From NCBI GenBank assembly GCA_002408385.1, contig DHSB01000054.1, positions 15,111-35,419 on the forward strand: 20,309 nucleotides of DNA, written 5' to 3'. This document shows, one piece after another, positions 8,279-16,672 of the stretch. The translations under genes and the position numbers were made by a program. How positions within the stretch are numbered: position 1 is the first letter of the stretch; every line of letters begins with the position of its first letter. The DNA comes from Myxococcales bacterium UBA5297 (GTDB taxonomy: Bacteria; Myxococcota; Myxococcia; Myxococcales; UBA5297). The notes beneath the pieces are model-generated. The model did not search any database. It worked only from the letters and a program-made list of their open reading frames with translations, and was not told where the DNA came from.

Positions 8279-9304
8279 CTAGCCGCCGATGTTGCGCATC
8301 GAGAGGAGCTTGTGGCCGGCGTCGGGCAGGGTCATCTGGTGGTGCTCGGGCTTGCGCTGCAGGGCGGCGCGCACGGCGCGGGAGAGCTCCGCTTCGGCGT
8401 TCTCGCCGCGCAGCAGGCGGGCGAGGGGGACCACCTGTGTTCCACCCAGGCAGGCCCGCAGGTCTCCGTTGGAGGCGACGCGCACCCGGTTGCAGCTACT
8501 GCAGAAGTTGCGGCTGAGCGGCCCGATGAAGCCGACGCGACCGCCCTGGCCAAGCCAGTACTCCGAAGGCCCAGACGGCGCGCTGCCCGAGACCTCGGAC
8601 TCGGGGCGCAAGGCGATGCCGTCGCGACGGATGCGCTCGACCAGCTCGAGGGTGGGCACGGGCGTGCCTCGGGCGAATGGCATGCATTCGATGAAGCGCA
8701 CCACCATCCCCTTCGACCACGCGTAGCGGATGAGGCTGGCCGCCTCGCCCTCGTTCTCGCCGCGCAGGACGACGGTGTTGAGCTTGAGGTCGTCGAAGCG
8801 CGCGGCGAGGCAGGCGTCGATGCTCGCGAGCAGGCGGTCGAGCGACCCTGCGCCGCCGGTAAGCCGCCTGAACCTGGCCGGGTCGAGGCTGTCGAGGCTG
8901 ATGTTGAGCCGGGTGACGCCCGCATCGAGAAGCGCCTCGGCCATGCTCTCGAGCAGATGGCCGTTGGTCGTCATCGCGAGCTCGGCGATGCCCGGCACGC
9001 TCTTGATGCCCCGCGCGATCTCGAGCACGTCGCGCCGCAGCAGCGGCTCGCCCCCCGTGAGGCGCACGCGCCGCACTCCGAGTCGGGCGAAGACGGCGAC
9101 CAGGCGCACCAGCTCCTCGGCCGTGAGCGACTCGCCGTCGAGGCGCGAGTCCGGGGGCGTGCAGTAGCCGCACTTGAAGTTGCAGCGCTCGGTCAGCGAC
9201 AGGCGCAGGTAGTCGACGGTGCGCCCTTGCCCGTCGCGAAGGGGTGGGGGGCGCGGGTCGCAGGAGTCTTGGGCGTCTGTGGGGCGCTCGGGCAAGCCAG
9301 GCAC
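8279..9304 (-). CDS. moaA: GTP 3',8-cyclase (molybdenum cofactor biosynthesis)
   Basis: 341 aa radical-SAM enzyme that converts GTP to (8S)-3',8-cyclo-GTP, the first step of molybdopterin synthesis, in the cytoplasm. The N-terminal [4Fe-4S] cluster ligands are C41, C45 and C48 in LTERCNFKCGYC, followed by the SAM-binding LTGGEPLLR, TTNG and LNISLDSLD. The C-terminal cluster is in FCSSCNRVR...LRACLGG, and the protein ends in NIGG, the C-terminal Gly-Gly needed for activity in this family. Length is typical. It starts at a GTG with GAGG 5 nt upstream. No other moa, mog or moe gene is in the window, so it is separated from the rest of its pathway here. All key residues are intact. Confidence 0.95.
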   Translation of the reverse strand: MPGLPERPTDAQDSCDPRPPPLRDGQGRTVDYLRLSLTERCNFKCGYCTPPDSRLDGESLTAEELVRLVAVFARLGVRRVRLTGGEPLLRRDVLEIARGIKSVPGIAELAMTTNGHLLESMAEALLDAGVTRLNISLDSLDPARFRRLTGGAGSLDRLLASIDACLAARFDDLKLNTVVLRGENEGEAASLIRYAWSKGMVVRFIECMPFARGTPVPTLELVERIRRDGIALRPESEVSGSAPSGPSEYWLGQGGRVGFIGPLSRNFCSSCNRVRVASNGDLRACLGGTQVVPLARLLRGENAEAELSRAVRAALQRKPEHHQMTLPDAGHKLLSMRNIGG

Positions 9305-9488
9305 ATCAACCTCACGAGGGGCGCCACTATAAGGAATCCGACACCTGCTTGCATTCCGCCGCCGCGGGCTGCGCCGGGCAGGTCAGAAGAGGCCGGAGAG
9401 GGCTTGGGTGGCGTGTGGTGAGAGGCGCCGAGCGCCTTGCATCGTTTCTCGAGCGAGCGGCGCCTTGGGAAGCGGGCTGTCCGGCGTT

Positions 9489-9510
9489 TCTTCGCCTGCA
9501 GAGGCGAAGA
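9489..9510. other. Strong stem-loop between the HD-GYP gene and moaA
   Basis: A perfect 9-bp inverted repeat, TCTTCGCCT / AGGCGAAGA, with a GCAG loop, 64 nt downstream of the HD-GYP stop on the transcribed strand. No U-run follows it. It may mark an mRNA 3' end or processing site; a terminator is possible. Confidence 0.5.
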
Positions 9511-9573
9511 CGCGAGCGGGTCCTTCTTTCCCCCGGCCGGTGGCTGGTCGACCGAGGGCCGAGCGCCGTCGCG

Positions 9574-10668
9574 CTAGGCCCCGGCCTTGTCGCGAACCGA
9601 CTCCTCGCGCAGCTCCGACAGCCTGGCGACCGGTAGTGAGAGGAAGGCCTTGACGACCTCGGCGTCGAATTGCGTGCCCGCGCAGCGCTCGATCTCCAGG
9701 CGCGCCGCCTCGTAGCCCTGGCTTTTGCGGTACGAGCGGTCGCTCGTGATCGCGTCGAGCGTGTCGGCGACCATGAAGACGCGGGCTCCGATGTGGATCT
9801 CCGAGCCGCTCAGCTTGCGGGGATAGCCGTTTCCGTCGAACCGCTCGTGATGCGAGAGGACGATGTCGGCCGCGCCGGACAGAAACCCGATGCTCTTGAG
9901 GATGTTGAACCCGATCTCCGGGTGTCGTCGCATCTCGTCCCACTCGACGGGCGTCAGGGGGCCGGGTTTGAGGAGGATCGAGTCGGGGACGCCGATCTTG
10001 CCAATGTCGTGCAGCAGGGCGCCGCGGCGGATGTTGGCCAACTCGTCGCCGCCGATTCCCAGCCTCTCCGCAATGGCCACGGTGTAGCGCACGACGCGCT
10101 GCGAGTGGTCACTCGTCTCGTGCTCGCGAGCGTCCAGGGCGGCGACGAGAGCGAGCAGCGTGTTGTTGTAGGCGTCCTCTATCTCGACGAAGGCGTGCTG
10201 CAGCTCGGCTGTCTTCTCGCGCACCCGCCTCTCGAGCCGGGACTGGTAGCGCTTTCGGGCCAGCTCGATGCGCCGTTTGGCGAGAGCCCGCTCGATGGCG
10301 CGCACCAGGTCGGTGACCTTGGGCGGCTTGAGCAGGTAGTCGACCGCGCCGCGTCGCAGGCACTCGACCGCCGACTCGGTGTCGCCGTACCCGGTCAACA
10401 TGATGACCGCGGTCTCCTCGCTCTGCTTGCGGATGCGATCGAGCAGCCACAGGCCGTCGTGCCCGGGCATCTTCATGTCGCTGATGACGAGCTGGAACCC
10501 GGCGGGCAGGGCCTCGAGCGCGGTATCGGCGCTCGCCGCGCAGGTGCAGCGGTAGCCCTCCTCCGCGAGGAGGACCGAAATCACGTCGCGCACGGAGTCG
10601 TCGTCGTCGACTATCAGGATCCGCGGGGATTCCTGCGACTCCACTGAATCGGGCTCAACACCCGCCAC
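9574..10668 (-). CDS. Response regulator with HD-GYP cyclic-di-GMP phosphodiesterase domain
   Basis: 364 aa, RpfG-like. The receiver domain (about 15-130) has acidic D21-D22-D23, phospho-acceptor D64 in ISDMKMPG, T92 and K114. A helical linker (about 131-170) joins it to a canonical HD-GYP domain: HD at 220-221 in LLHDIGK, H249, HHERFDGNGYP (273-283) and ADTLDAITSDRSY. The catalytic set is complete, so it should degrade c-di-GMP when phosphorylated by an unknown kinase; none is encoded nearby. The frame extends to a TTG at 10758, but I place the start at GTG 10668. That GTG has GGAGG 5 nt upstream, and the extension overlaps a hairpin and a promoter. Confidence 0.92.
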   Translation of the reverse strand: MAGVEPDSVESQESPRILIVDDDDSVRDVISVLLAEEGYRCTCAASADTALEALPAGFQLVISDMKMPGHDGLWLLDRIRKQSEETAVIMLTGYGDTESAVECLRRGAVDYLLKPPKVTDLVRAIERALAKRRIELARKRYQSRLERRVREKTAELQHAFVEIEDAYNNTLLALVAALDAREHETSDHSQRVVRYTVAIAERLGIGGDELANIRRGALLHDIGKIGVPDSILLKPGPLTPVEWDEMRRHPEIGFNILKSIGFLSGAADIVLSHHERFDGNGYPRKLSGSEIHIGARVFMVADTLDAITSDRSYRKSQGYEAARLEIERCAGTQFDAEVVKAFLSLPVARLSELREESVRDKAGA

Positions 10669-10673
10669 GAGCT

Positions 10674-10678
10674 CCTCC
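10674..10678 (-). promoter_or_regulatory. Shine-Dalgarno that fixes the HD-GYP start
   Basis: GGAGG on the minus strand, 5 nt before GTG 10668. It supports this start over the TTG 90 bp upstream. Confidence 0.7.
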
Positions 10679-10717
10679 AGAGCCAGGAAGCTGCCCGCCT
10701 GCGCGGGAAGGGAGCGG

Positions 10718-10747
10718 ATTCTACATGCCGGGCCGAAAGAAGCCCAA
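10718..10747 (-). promoter_or_regulatory. Probable promoter of the HD-GYP gene
   Basis: Minus strand TTGGGC (10747-10742), 18-nt spacer, TAGAAT (10723-10718). The -10 box matches 5/6, the -35 only 3/6. The leader would be about 40 nt, consistent with the start at 10668. Confidence 0.5.
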
Positions 10748-10770
10748 AACGCTGCCAAAGGGCTTTTCGG
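10733..10770 (-). terminator. Bulged hairpin after the PHA-system gene
   Basis: CCGAAAAGCCC pairs with GGGCTTCTTTCGG, with a small bulge, 14 nt after the stop of the gene at 10784. The descending arm contains CTTCTTT. It is a probable but atypical terminator, partly overlapping the next gene's -35 box. Confidence 0.45.
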
Positions 10771-10783
10771 GACGCGGCTCAGC

Positions 10784-11092
10784 CTAGGCCAGTTTCTCGA
10801 TCTCCTCGACGCTCTTCGAGGGGTCGAGGTAGTCCGACAGCTTCTTCTTCAAGTATGCGGTCGCGACCGCACGCACCAGCAGTCCGGGGTCGGTGCCTTC
10901 GGCGTCGATGCTCCGGTCGTTCACCGTGACGTTCGCGTCGAAATCGATGCCCTTGACGCTGCCGCGGAAGCGGGCGTTGTCACCCTGCCAATCGACGGAG
11001 ACTCCGTACTGCTCGTGCCAGTAATTGGTGAGGCGCTCGACACGGCGCTTGGCCTCGTCCTTCCCCAAGGAATGGACCTGCGAAAACTTCAT
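10784..11092 (-). CDS. Polyhydroxyalkanoate-system family protein
   Basis: 102 aa, soluble, with no signal peptide. Segments such as MKFSQVHSLGKDEAKRRVER, YGVSVDWQGDNARFRGSVKGI and the C-terminal DPGLLVRAVATAYLKKKLSDYL match the small PHA granule-associated/'polyhydroxyalkanoic acid system' family (PHA_gran_rgn), as I remember it. The fold looks like one alpha/beta domain. The frame is open further upstream, but the ATG at 11092 has GGAGG 9 nt before it and begins the conserved part, so I use it. No phaC, phaP or other polymer gene is in the window, so a role in storage granules is not supported by context; members of this family also occur without PHA genes. Confidence 0.82.
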   Translation of the reverse strand: MKFSQVHSLGKDEAKRRVERLTNYWHEQYGVSVDWQGDNARFRGSVKGIDFDANVTVNDRSIDAEGTDPGLLVRAVATAYLKKKLSDYLDPSKSVEEIEKLA

Positions 11093-11428
11093 AGGCGGGC
11101 TCCTCCGATGAGAGTGAGTGTACGCAAACGCGCACAAGCTAGCGCATGACAGCCGCGAGTGGGAGCGCTTTTGCCGTCTGCAGCGCCGGGGCTCGCTCGG
11201 AGGCCGGCTGTTTTTCGCGGCAGGCAAGGGTGCTGCTGCGGCAGGTGTCACTGGCATCGGGCTCGACTCGGCGTGCCGGGCGCGAAGTGCAAGCGCTGGC
11301 TCGTCTGGCGCGCGAGGAGCTGGCCTCCCCCGCCGATTTCGGGCGGCCGGCCCTCTTCGAGTCAGCCCGACGGCCAAGTTCCAAAGCGAGCGCGGGCAGA
11401 CCTTGGGGCGCGGCCCTCGATGCGTGCC
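11093..11428. other. Gene-free gap upstream of the PHA-system gene
   Basis: 336 bp between two minus-strand genes. I see no gene, no clear sigma70 promoter and no terminator. The first 20 bp hold the ribosome-binding site of the downstream gene. Confidence 0.5.
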
Positions 11429-12604
11429 TTAGACGAGCACGATGCGGGCGATCTCCGGAGGTGCGCCCACGCGCGCCGGCGGTCCCCAAAAGCCGCACCC
11501 GCGGCTGACGTACAGCGCTCGGTCGCCGACGCGGTACAGGCCCGCGCAGTAGGGGTGGTAGGCGAGCTTGACGGCGAAGGTCCACGGCCAGATTTGGCCG
11601 CCGTGGGTATGCCCGGAGAGCTGCAACCCGATTTCGCGCTCGATCGCCTGCTCGAAACCGCGCGGTTGGTGCGCGAGGAGGATCGCCGGGGCGCCAGGGG
11701 CACGCCCGGCGAGGGCCGCTTCGAGGTCGTACCCGGAGGCATCGCCCCGCTTGCGCATGCTCCAGTCCCCGACCCCGACGATGTCCAGACCCTCGAGGCT
11801 CGCCGTCTCGTTGAGCAACACCTTCATGCCCATCGAGCGCAGGAGGGCGGTCCAGGGACCGGCGCCCGAGTAGTACTCGTGGTTGCCCAGCACGAAGAAG
11901 GTGCCCAAGCGCGAGCGCAGCGAGCCAAGGGGCGCGACCACCTCGGCGAGCCGCTCGACGCTGCCGTCGACGAGGTCGCCGGTGATCGCCACGAGGTCGG
12001 GGCGCAGCGCGTTGGTGCGCTCGACCAGCTCGGCGATGAAATCGCGGTCGACCCAGCCGCCGGCGTGGATGTCGGTAAGGTGGGCGATGGTCAGCCCCGA
12101 GAGCGCGCGGGGCAGGCCCGCCAGCGCGATGGTCGTCTCGGTCACTTGGGGCGGCGCAAATGCGCGCCACCAGCCATAACCGGAGGTCGGCACGGCGACT
12201 GCCACGCCGAGGAGCCCGCCCTGCGCAAGAAACTGCCTGCGTCCGGGGTCACTGGGCCCGGCGCCGGGCTGCGGCTTGGCCGCACGCCGTACGAGCCGCC
12301 CGAGCAGGCCTCCAAGGTCGAGCGCGCCGAGGGTGACGAGAAGATAGAAGCCCACGCCCATCCATAGAAAGGCGGCCTTGGCCAGCAGAGTCGTGAGACT
12401 CCCGGGCGCGGCGTGCTGGCCCGCCGGGCCCGCCACCATGAGCAGCCCGAGCGCGCTCAGACCCACGGCGCCCGCGCGGCGCAGGGCGCGGCGGCTCGTG
12501 TGGGCGCGGATGAGTCGCCGGTAGAGGTAAAGGTGAGCAGCGACGTTCACCGTCAGGACGACGGCGACCGACAGCAGGATTCCGAGAGCGCGAAGAAGGT
12601 CCAT
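11429..12604 (-). CDS. Membrane-anchored metallophosphoesterase (YkuE/YaeI-like)
   Basis: 391 aa. Three hydrophobic segments lie at about 5-28, 44-62 and 74-103, then GRRQFLAQGGLLGVAVAV (121-138), which looks like a twin-arginine-type motif or a fourth helix. The calcineurin-like phosphatase domain (about 155-391) has all the metal-site motifs: D178-I-H180, GDLVDG (209-214), GNHE (240-243), H312 in AHQP and GHTHGGQ (331-337). Relatives act on phospholipid or lipid A precursor phosphates or are uncharacterised; the substrate here is unknown. The start at ATG 12604 begins the first helix. The 56-residue extension upstream is Arg/Pro-rich with no family features, and its Shine-Dalgarno is not better. 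Stand-alone gene, divergent from the coiled-coil/tRNA unit. Confidence 0.88.
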   Translation of the reverse strand: MDLLRALGILLSVAVVLTVNVAAHLYLYRRLIRAHTSRRALRRAGAVGLSALGLLMVAGPAGQHAAPGSLTTLLAKAAFLWMGVGFYLLVTLGALDLGGLLGRLVRRAAKPQPGAGPSDPGRRQFLAQGGLLGVAVAVPTSGYGWWRAFAPPQVTETTIALAGLPRALSGLTIAHLTDIHAGGWVDRDFIAELVERTNALRPDLVAITGDLVDGSVERLAEVVAPLGSLRSRLGTFFVLGNHEYYSGAGPWTALLRSMGMKVLLNETASLEGLDIVGVGDWSMRKRGDASGYDLEAALAGRAPGAPAILLAHQPRGFEQAIEREIGLQLSGHTHGGQIWPWTFAVKLAYHPYCAGLYRVGDRALYVSRGCGFWGPPARVGAPPEIARIVLV

Positions 12605-12773
12605 GAGGTGTCGTCTTCGACACGGCCGAGCAGGGCTCGGGCGCGGCGGGGGTCTTCTAACCCGACAGGCGCAAAGGCTGCCAGACCGGCAAACCAAGGT
12701 CGGGCCTGCGGTGGCGCGAAATCGGAGCGGGCGAGCCGTCTTGGGCTCGAGGCAGATTCGTTGGGCAAACACC

Positions 12774-12802
12774 TTGACACGCGCAAGACCGTGCGGTATT
12801 GA
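12774..12802 (+). promoter_or_regulatory. Strong sigma70-type promoter of the coiled-coil/tRNA unit
   Basis: Perfect -35 TTGACA (12774-12779), 17-nt spacer, TATTGA (12797-12802). Transcription would begin near 12809, about 32 nt before the GTG at 12841. The best promoter match I found in the window. Confidence 0.8.
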
Positions 12803-12828
12803 ACCGCGCGCTTTTGACGGGAACCCGC

Positions 12829-12832
12829 GAGG
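12829..12832 (+). promoter_or_regulatory. Shine-Dalgarno that fixes the coiled-coil protein start
   Basis: GAGG, 8 nt before GTG 12841. The alternative TTG at 12799 lies inside the -10 box and would not be in the transcript. Confidence 0.6.
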
Positions 12833-12840
12833 TCGCAGGC

Positions 12841-13218
12841 GTGGCCGGACCGAAACACACCGAGAACACCGACGCTCTGCGCGAGCTCAACGAGTCGTGG
12901 GAATCCGCCAAGGCTGAGTTGTCGCGGTTGCGTGAGTCGGTCGAGCAAGCAGTGCGGATGGGCGGGGCGCAGGGCGAGCTCGGGAGGCGACGAAGCGAGC
13001 GCGAAGCAGCCTTGCTGAAGTTGGGTGAGGCCTTCTACAAGCTGGTGCAGGACGGGGCTGTGGATGTCCCGGCGGCGTTGAAGAGGGCGGTGGGCGAGGT
13101 CAAGGCTAAGGAAGCGGAGCTGCTCAGACAGCAGGCGGACATCGCGGCCATCCTCAAGGAGGCCGAGGCGCTGGTAGAGAAGAGCCGAAAAACGCCGACG
13201 AAGAAGAGGTCGAAGTAG
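12841..13218 (+). CDS. Small coiled-coil protein of unknown function
   Basis: 125 aa, soluble, with no signal peptide. Almost wholly helical: heptad-like stretches at about 10-60 (LRELNESWESAKAELSRLRE) and 90-115 (KAKEAELLRQQADIAAILKE) flank a central ALLKLGEAFYKLVQDGAVDVPAAL segment that could be a hairpin. The tail is very basic (KTPTKKRSK) and might touch RNA or DNA. I do not recognise the family. It starts at GTG 12841 because the longer TTG start falls in the promoter's -10 box. The stop is 15 bp before the first tRNA-Ala gene and no terminator lies between, so mRNA and tRNAs are probably made as one transcript. A link to tRNA function is only a possibility. Confidence 0.75.
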   Translation: MAGPKHTENTDALRELNESWESAKAELSRLRESVEQAVRMGGAQGELGRRRSEREAALLKLGEAFYKLVQDGAVDVPAALKRAVGEVKAKEAELLRQQADIAAILKEAEALVEKSRKTPTKKRSK

Positions 13219-13233
13219 CCGGAAAGAGGAGAT

Positions 13234-13306
13234 GGGGCTGTAGCTCAATTGGGAGAGCGCCTGAATGGCATTCAGGAGGTCGACAGTTCGATCCTGTTCA
13301 GCTCCA
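13234..13306 (+). tRNA. tRNA-Ala (GGC), copy 1
   Basis: 73 nt, folds into a full cloverleaf: 7-bp acceptor stem with the alanine identity pair G3-U70, D arm, anticodon stem CCTGA/TCAGG with loop ATGGCAT (anticodon GGC at 13267-13269, reads GCC), 5-nt variable loop, and T arm with TTCGATC loop. The discriminator base is A; the 3' CCA is not encoded. Confidence 0.96.
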
Positions 13307-13397
13307 CTTGGCAGACGAAGAGAAGCTCGAAGCACTCGGCAGGTTCTCGAAGTTCGGTGAAAAGCGGCTGTTGGCCAATTGGCCGTGAGAAGGAGAT

Positions 13398-13470
13398 GGG
13401 GCTGTAGCTCAATTGGGAGAGCGCCTGAATGGCATTCAGGAGGTCGACAGTTCGATCCTGTTCAGCTCCA
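13398..13470 (+). tRNA. tRNA-Ala (GGC), copy 2
   Basis: Identical in all 73 positions to the copy 164 bp upstream, including the G3-U70 pair and GGC anticodon (13431-13433). CCA is not encoded. The seven bases before both copies (aggagat) are also the same, but the rest of the spacer differs. A terminator follows 10 nt downstream. Confidence 0.96.
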
Positions 13471-13480
13471 CAGTGAAGAA

Positions 13481-13508
13481 GGCCTCCCGGAACATCGGGA
13501 GGCCTTTT
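13481..13508 (+). terminator. Rho-independent terminator after the tRNA pair
   Basis: Perfect 9-bp stem GGCCTCCCG / CGGGAGGCC, 6-nt loop, then TTTT. The other strand reads TTCTTCA after the same stem, so it may also stop transcription from the convergent nitroreductase gene. Confidence 0.85.
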
Positions 13509-13572
13509 CCGTTCGAGGCTTCGGAGTTGCGTCCGCGGGTCTCGCGGATGCCGGATTCCCGAATTTGGAATT

Positions 13573-13611
13573 GGCCCTCGACTCCGCGAGAGCGTCGGAA
13601 GGCCGAGGGCC
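13573..13611. repeat. Inverted repeat downstream of the nitroreductase gene
   Basis: GGCCCTCG (13573-13580) and CGAGGGCC (13604-13611) pair around a 23-nt loop. CCGAATT-type sequence flanks both arms, so the pairing can extend with an internal loop. TTTT follows on the plus strand. A possible second, weaker transcription end in the convergent gap. Confidence 0.4.
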
Positions 13612-13674
13612 GAATTCGGTTTTCGCTGTCGCCAGCTTCCCGCAGGGCTCGCGGCGCCTTTCGATGCTCGACCC

Positions 13675-14184
13675 TTAGAACCGCTCCCAGCGCACGATCT
13701 CGTCGAGCGGTTTGCGATTCTTGGGTTGGCCCTCTTCTGCCGGGTAGCCCAGGGGAAGCAGGACGACCGGCTCGACGTGCTCGGGCAGGCCCAGGAGGCG
13801 CCGTGCTTCGTCTGGCTTGAACGCGCAGACCCAGCAGGTGCCAAGGCCTAGCTCGGCCGCGCACAGGGTCATGTGGTCGACCGCGATGGCCAGGTCGATG
13901 TCGCCGTGGAGTTTCCCGTCGGAGCGGCGCCAGGCCGAGCGGGTGTCGCAGCACGCCGCGATGACGATCGGTGCCTGCCTGAGCCACTCGGGCCGATAGG
14001 CAGCACCGAGCTCGGTTCGATGCGCCTCGTCGCGCACGACGATGAAGGTCCAGGGCTGACGGTTGCACGCCGAGGGCGCGAGACGGCCGGCCTCGAGCAC
14101 CTGCTCGAGCTTCTCAGTCTCGACCGGGTCGGGCCGGAACGAGCGAATGGAGCTGCGGCGCTGGACCAATTCGAGAAAGCTCAT
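13675..14184 (-). CDS. Nitroreductase-family flavoprotein
   Basis: 169 aa, a short FMN-dependent NAD(P)H oxidoreductase of the nitroreductase superfamily, cytoplasmic and probably a homodimer. Visible FMN-site elements are the RRSSIRSF start (9-16), PSACNRQPW (37-45), ELGLGTCWVCAF (111-122) and PLGYPAE (144-150), with the usual RKPLDEIV at the C-terminus (157-164). The natural substrate cannot be deduced, since members reduce nitroaromatics, quinones, flavins or enoates. The start at ATG 14184 has AAGGAG 7 nt upstream and lies at the conserved N-terminus; the longer frame adds 28 residues with no family features. Divergent from the MopE-repeat lipoprotein gene and facing the tRNA terminator. 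Confidence 0.9.
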   Translation of the reverse strand: MSFLELVQRRSSIRSFRPDPVETEKLEQVLEAGRLAPSACNRQPWTFIVVRDEAHRTELGAAYRPEWLRQAPIVIAACCDTRSAWRRSDGKLHGDIDLAIAVDHMTLCAAELGLGTCWVCAFKPDEARRLLGLPEHVEPVVLLPLGYPAEEGQPKNRKPLDEIVRWERF

Positions 14185-14298
14185 GGGGCAACTCCTTCGA
14201 AGCGTACGGTGGCCATCCACAAGCCGACAGGCCTTGAAGCACGACTGCCAGGCGGGCCGCCCATACACCTACCACACCCCGGACTGACGGAGGGTGGG

Positions 14299-14328
14299 TT
14301 GATGTAAACCCTGAAGTTCCTCTAGGAT
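14299..14328 (+). promoter_or_regulatory. Probable promoter of the MopE-repeat gene
   Basis: TTGATG (14299-14304), 18-nt spacer, TAGGAT (14323-14328). Each box matches 4/6. Start near 14335, leader of about 32 nt. Confidence 0.5.
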
Positions 14329-14353
14329 GCGCCGCGTCATCTCATCAGAACCT

Positions 14354-14358
14354 GGAGG
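14354..14358 (+). promoter_or_regulatory. Shine-Dalgarno that favours ATG 14367
   Basis: GGAGG, 8 nt before ATG 14367 but 5 nt before the adjacent GTG 14364. The ATG spacing is the better one. Confidence 0.6.
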
Positions 14359-14366
14359 ACGTCGTG

Positions 14367-16280
<1,914 letters not shown>

Positions 16281-16305
16281 GAGCCCGAAGCGGGCGTAGC
16301 AAGTT

Positions 16306-16350
16306 GCGAGGGCGCGGCCGGTTCGTTTGGTCGCGCCCTCGCTGTTCTTT
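16306..16350 (+). terminator. Terminator of the MopE-repeat gene
   Basis: Perfect 11-bp stem GCGAGGGCGCG / CGCGCCCTCGC (16306-16316 and 16332-16342), 15-nt loop, then TGTTCTTT, starting 26 nt after the stop. Confidence 0.8.
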
Positions 16351-16672
16351 GGCCGGCCGCGGCCCCAGTTCCCCCGCGGACACACGCGGCGCCGCCAGCG
16401 TCCCCAGGACTCTCTTCGAGGCTTCCCGTCCGGCCTTGGCAGCGGCGTGGCGGCGGTGGCCGCCAGCGACTCGCCGGCGGCCTCGAGGCGGCGAGGGCCT
16501 CTCCGTCGGTTCTTCCCGGGGCGACCTGTGGGCGCGCAAGCCGCTCGCGTGGCGCCTGACCTTGGAACGTTCGGCGCGCCCGAACGCGACCCGCCGGGGC
16601 CGCGGTCGGCGCTCGCCGCCCCGGCTGCCGGCACGCAAGCGGGGATGAAGGGCCGCTTGGCGCGGCTCGGGG
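16351..16672. other. Gene-free gap between convergent genes
   Basis: 322 bp of GC-rich sequence between the lipoprotein terminator and the end of mgtE. No gene, tRNA or repeat recognised, and no U-tailed terminator found on the mgtE side. Confidence 0.5.

Noticed and set aside
10669..10758. 30-residue N-terminal extension of the HD-GYP regulator from a TTG
   Set aside because: Overlaps a hairpin and a -10 box, and the downstream GTG has a far better Shine-Dalgarno sequence.
12799..12840. TTG start of the coiled-coil protein, adding 14 residues
   Set aside because: The TTG lies inside the -10 hexamer, so it would precede the transcription start.
13227..13245. Mini-ORF ATG-GGG-CTG-TAG preceded by aggag at both tRNA genes
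   Set aside because: It is just the 5' end of the tRNA; three codons with no sign of being translated.
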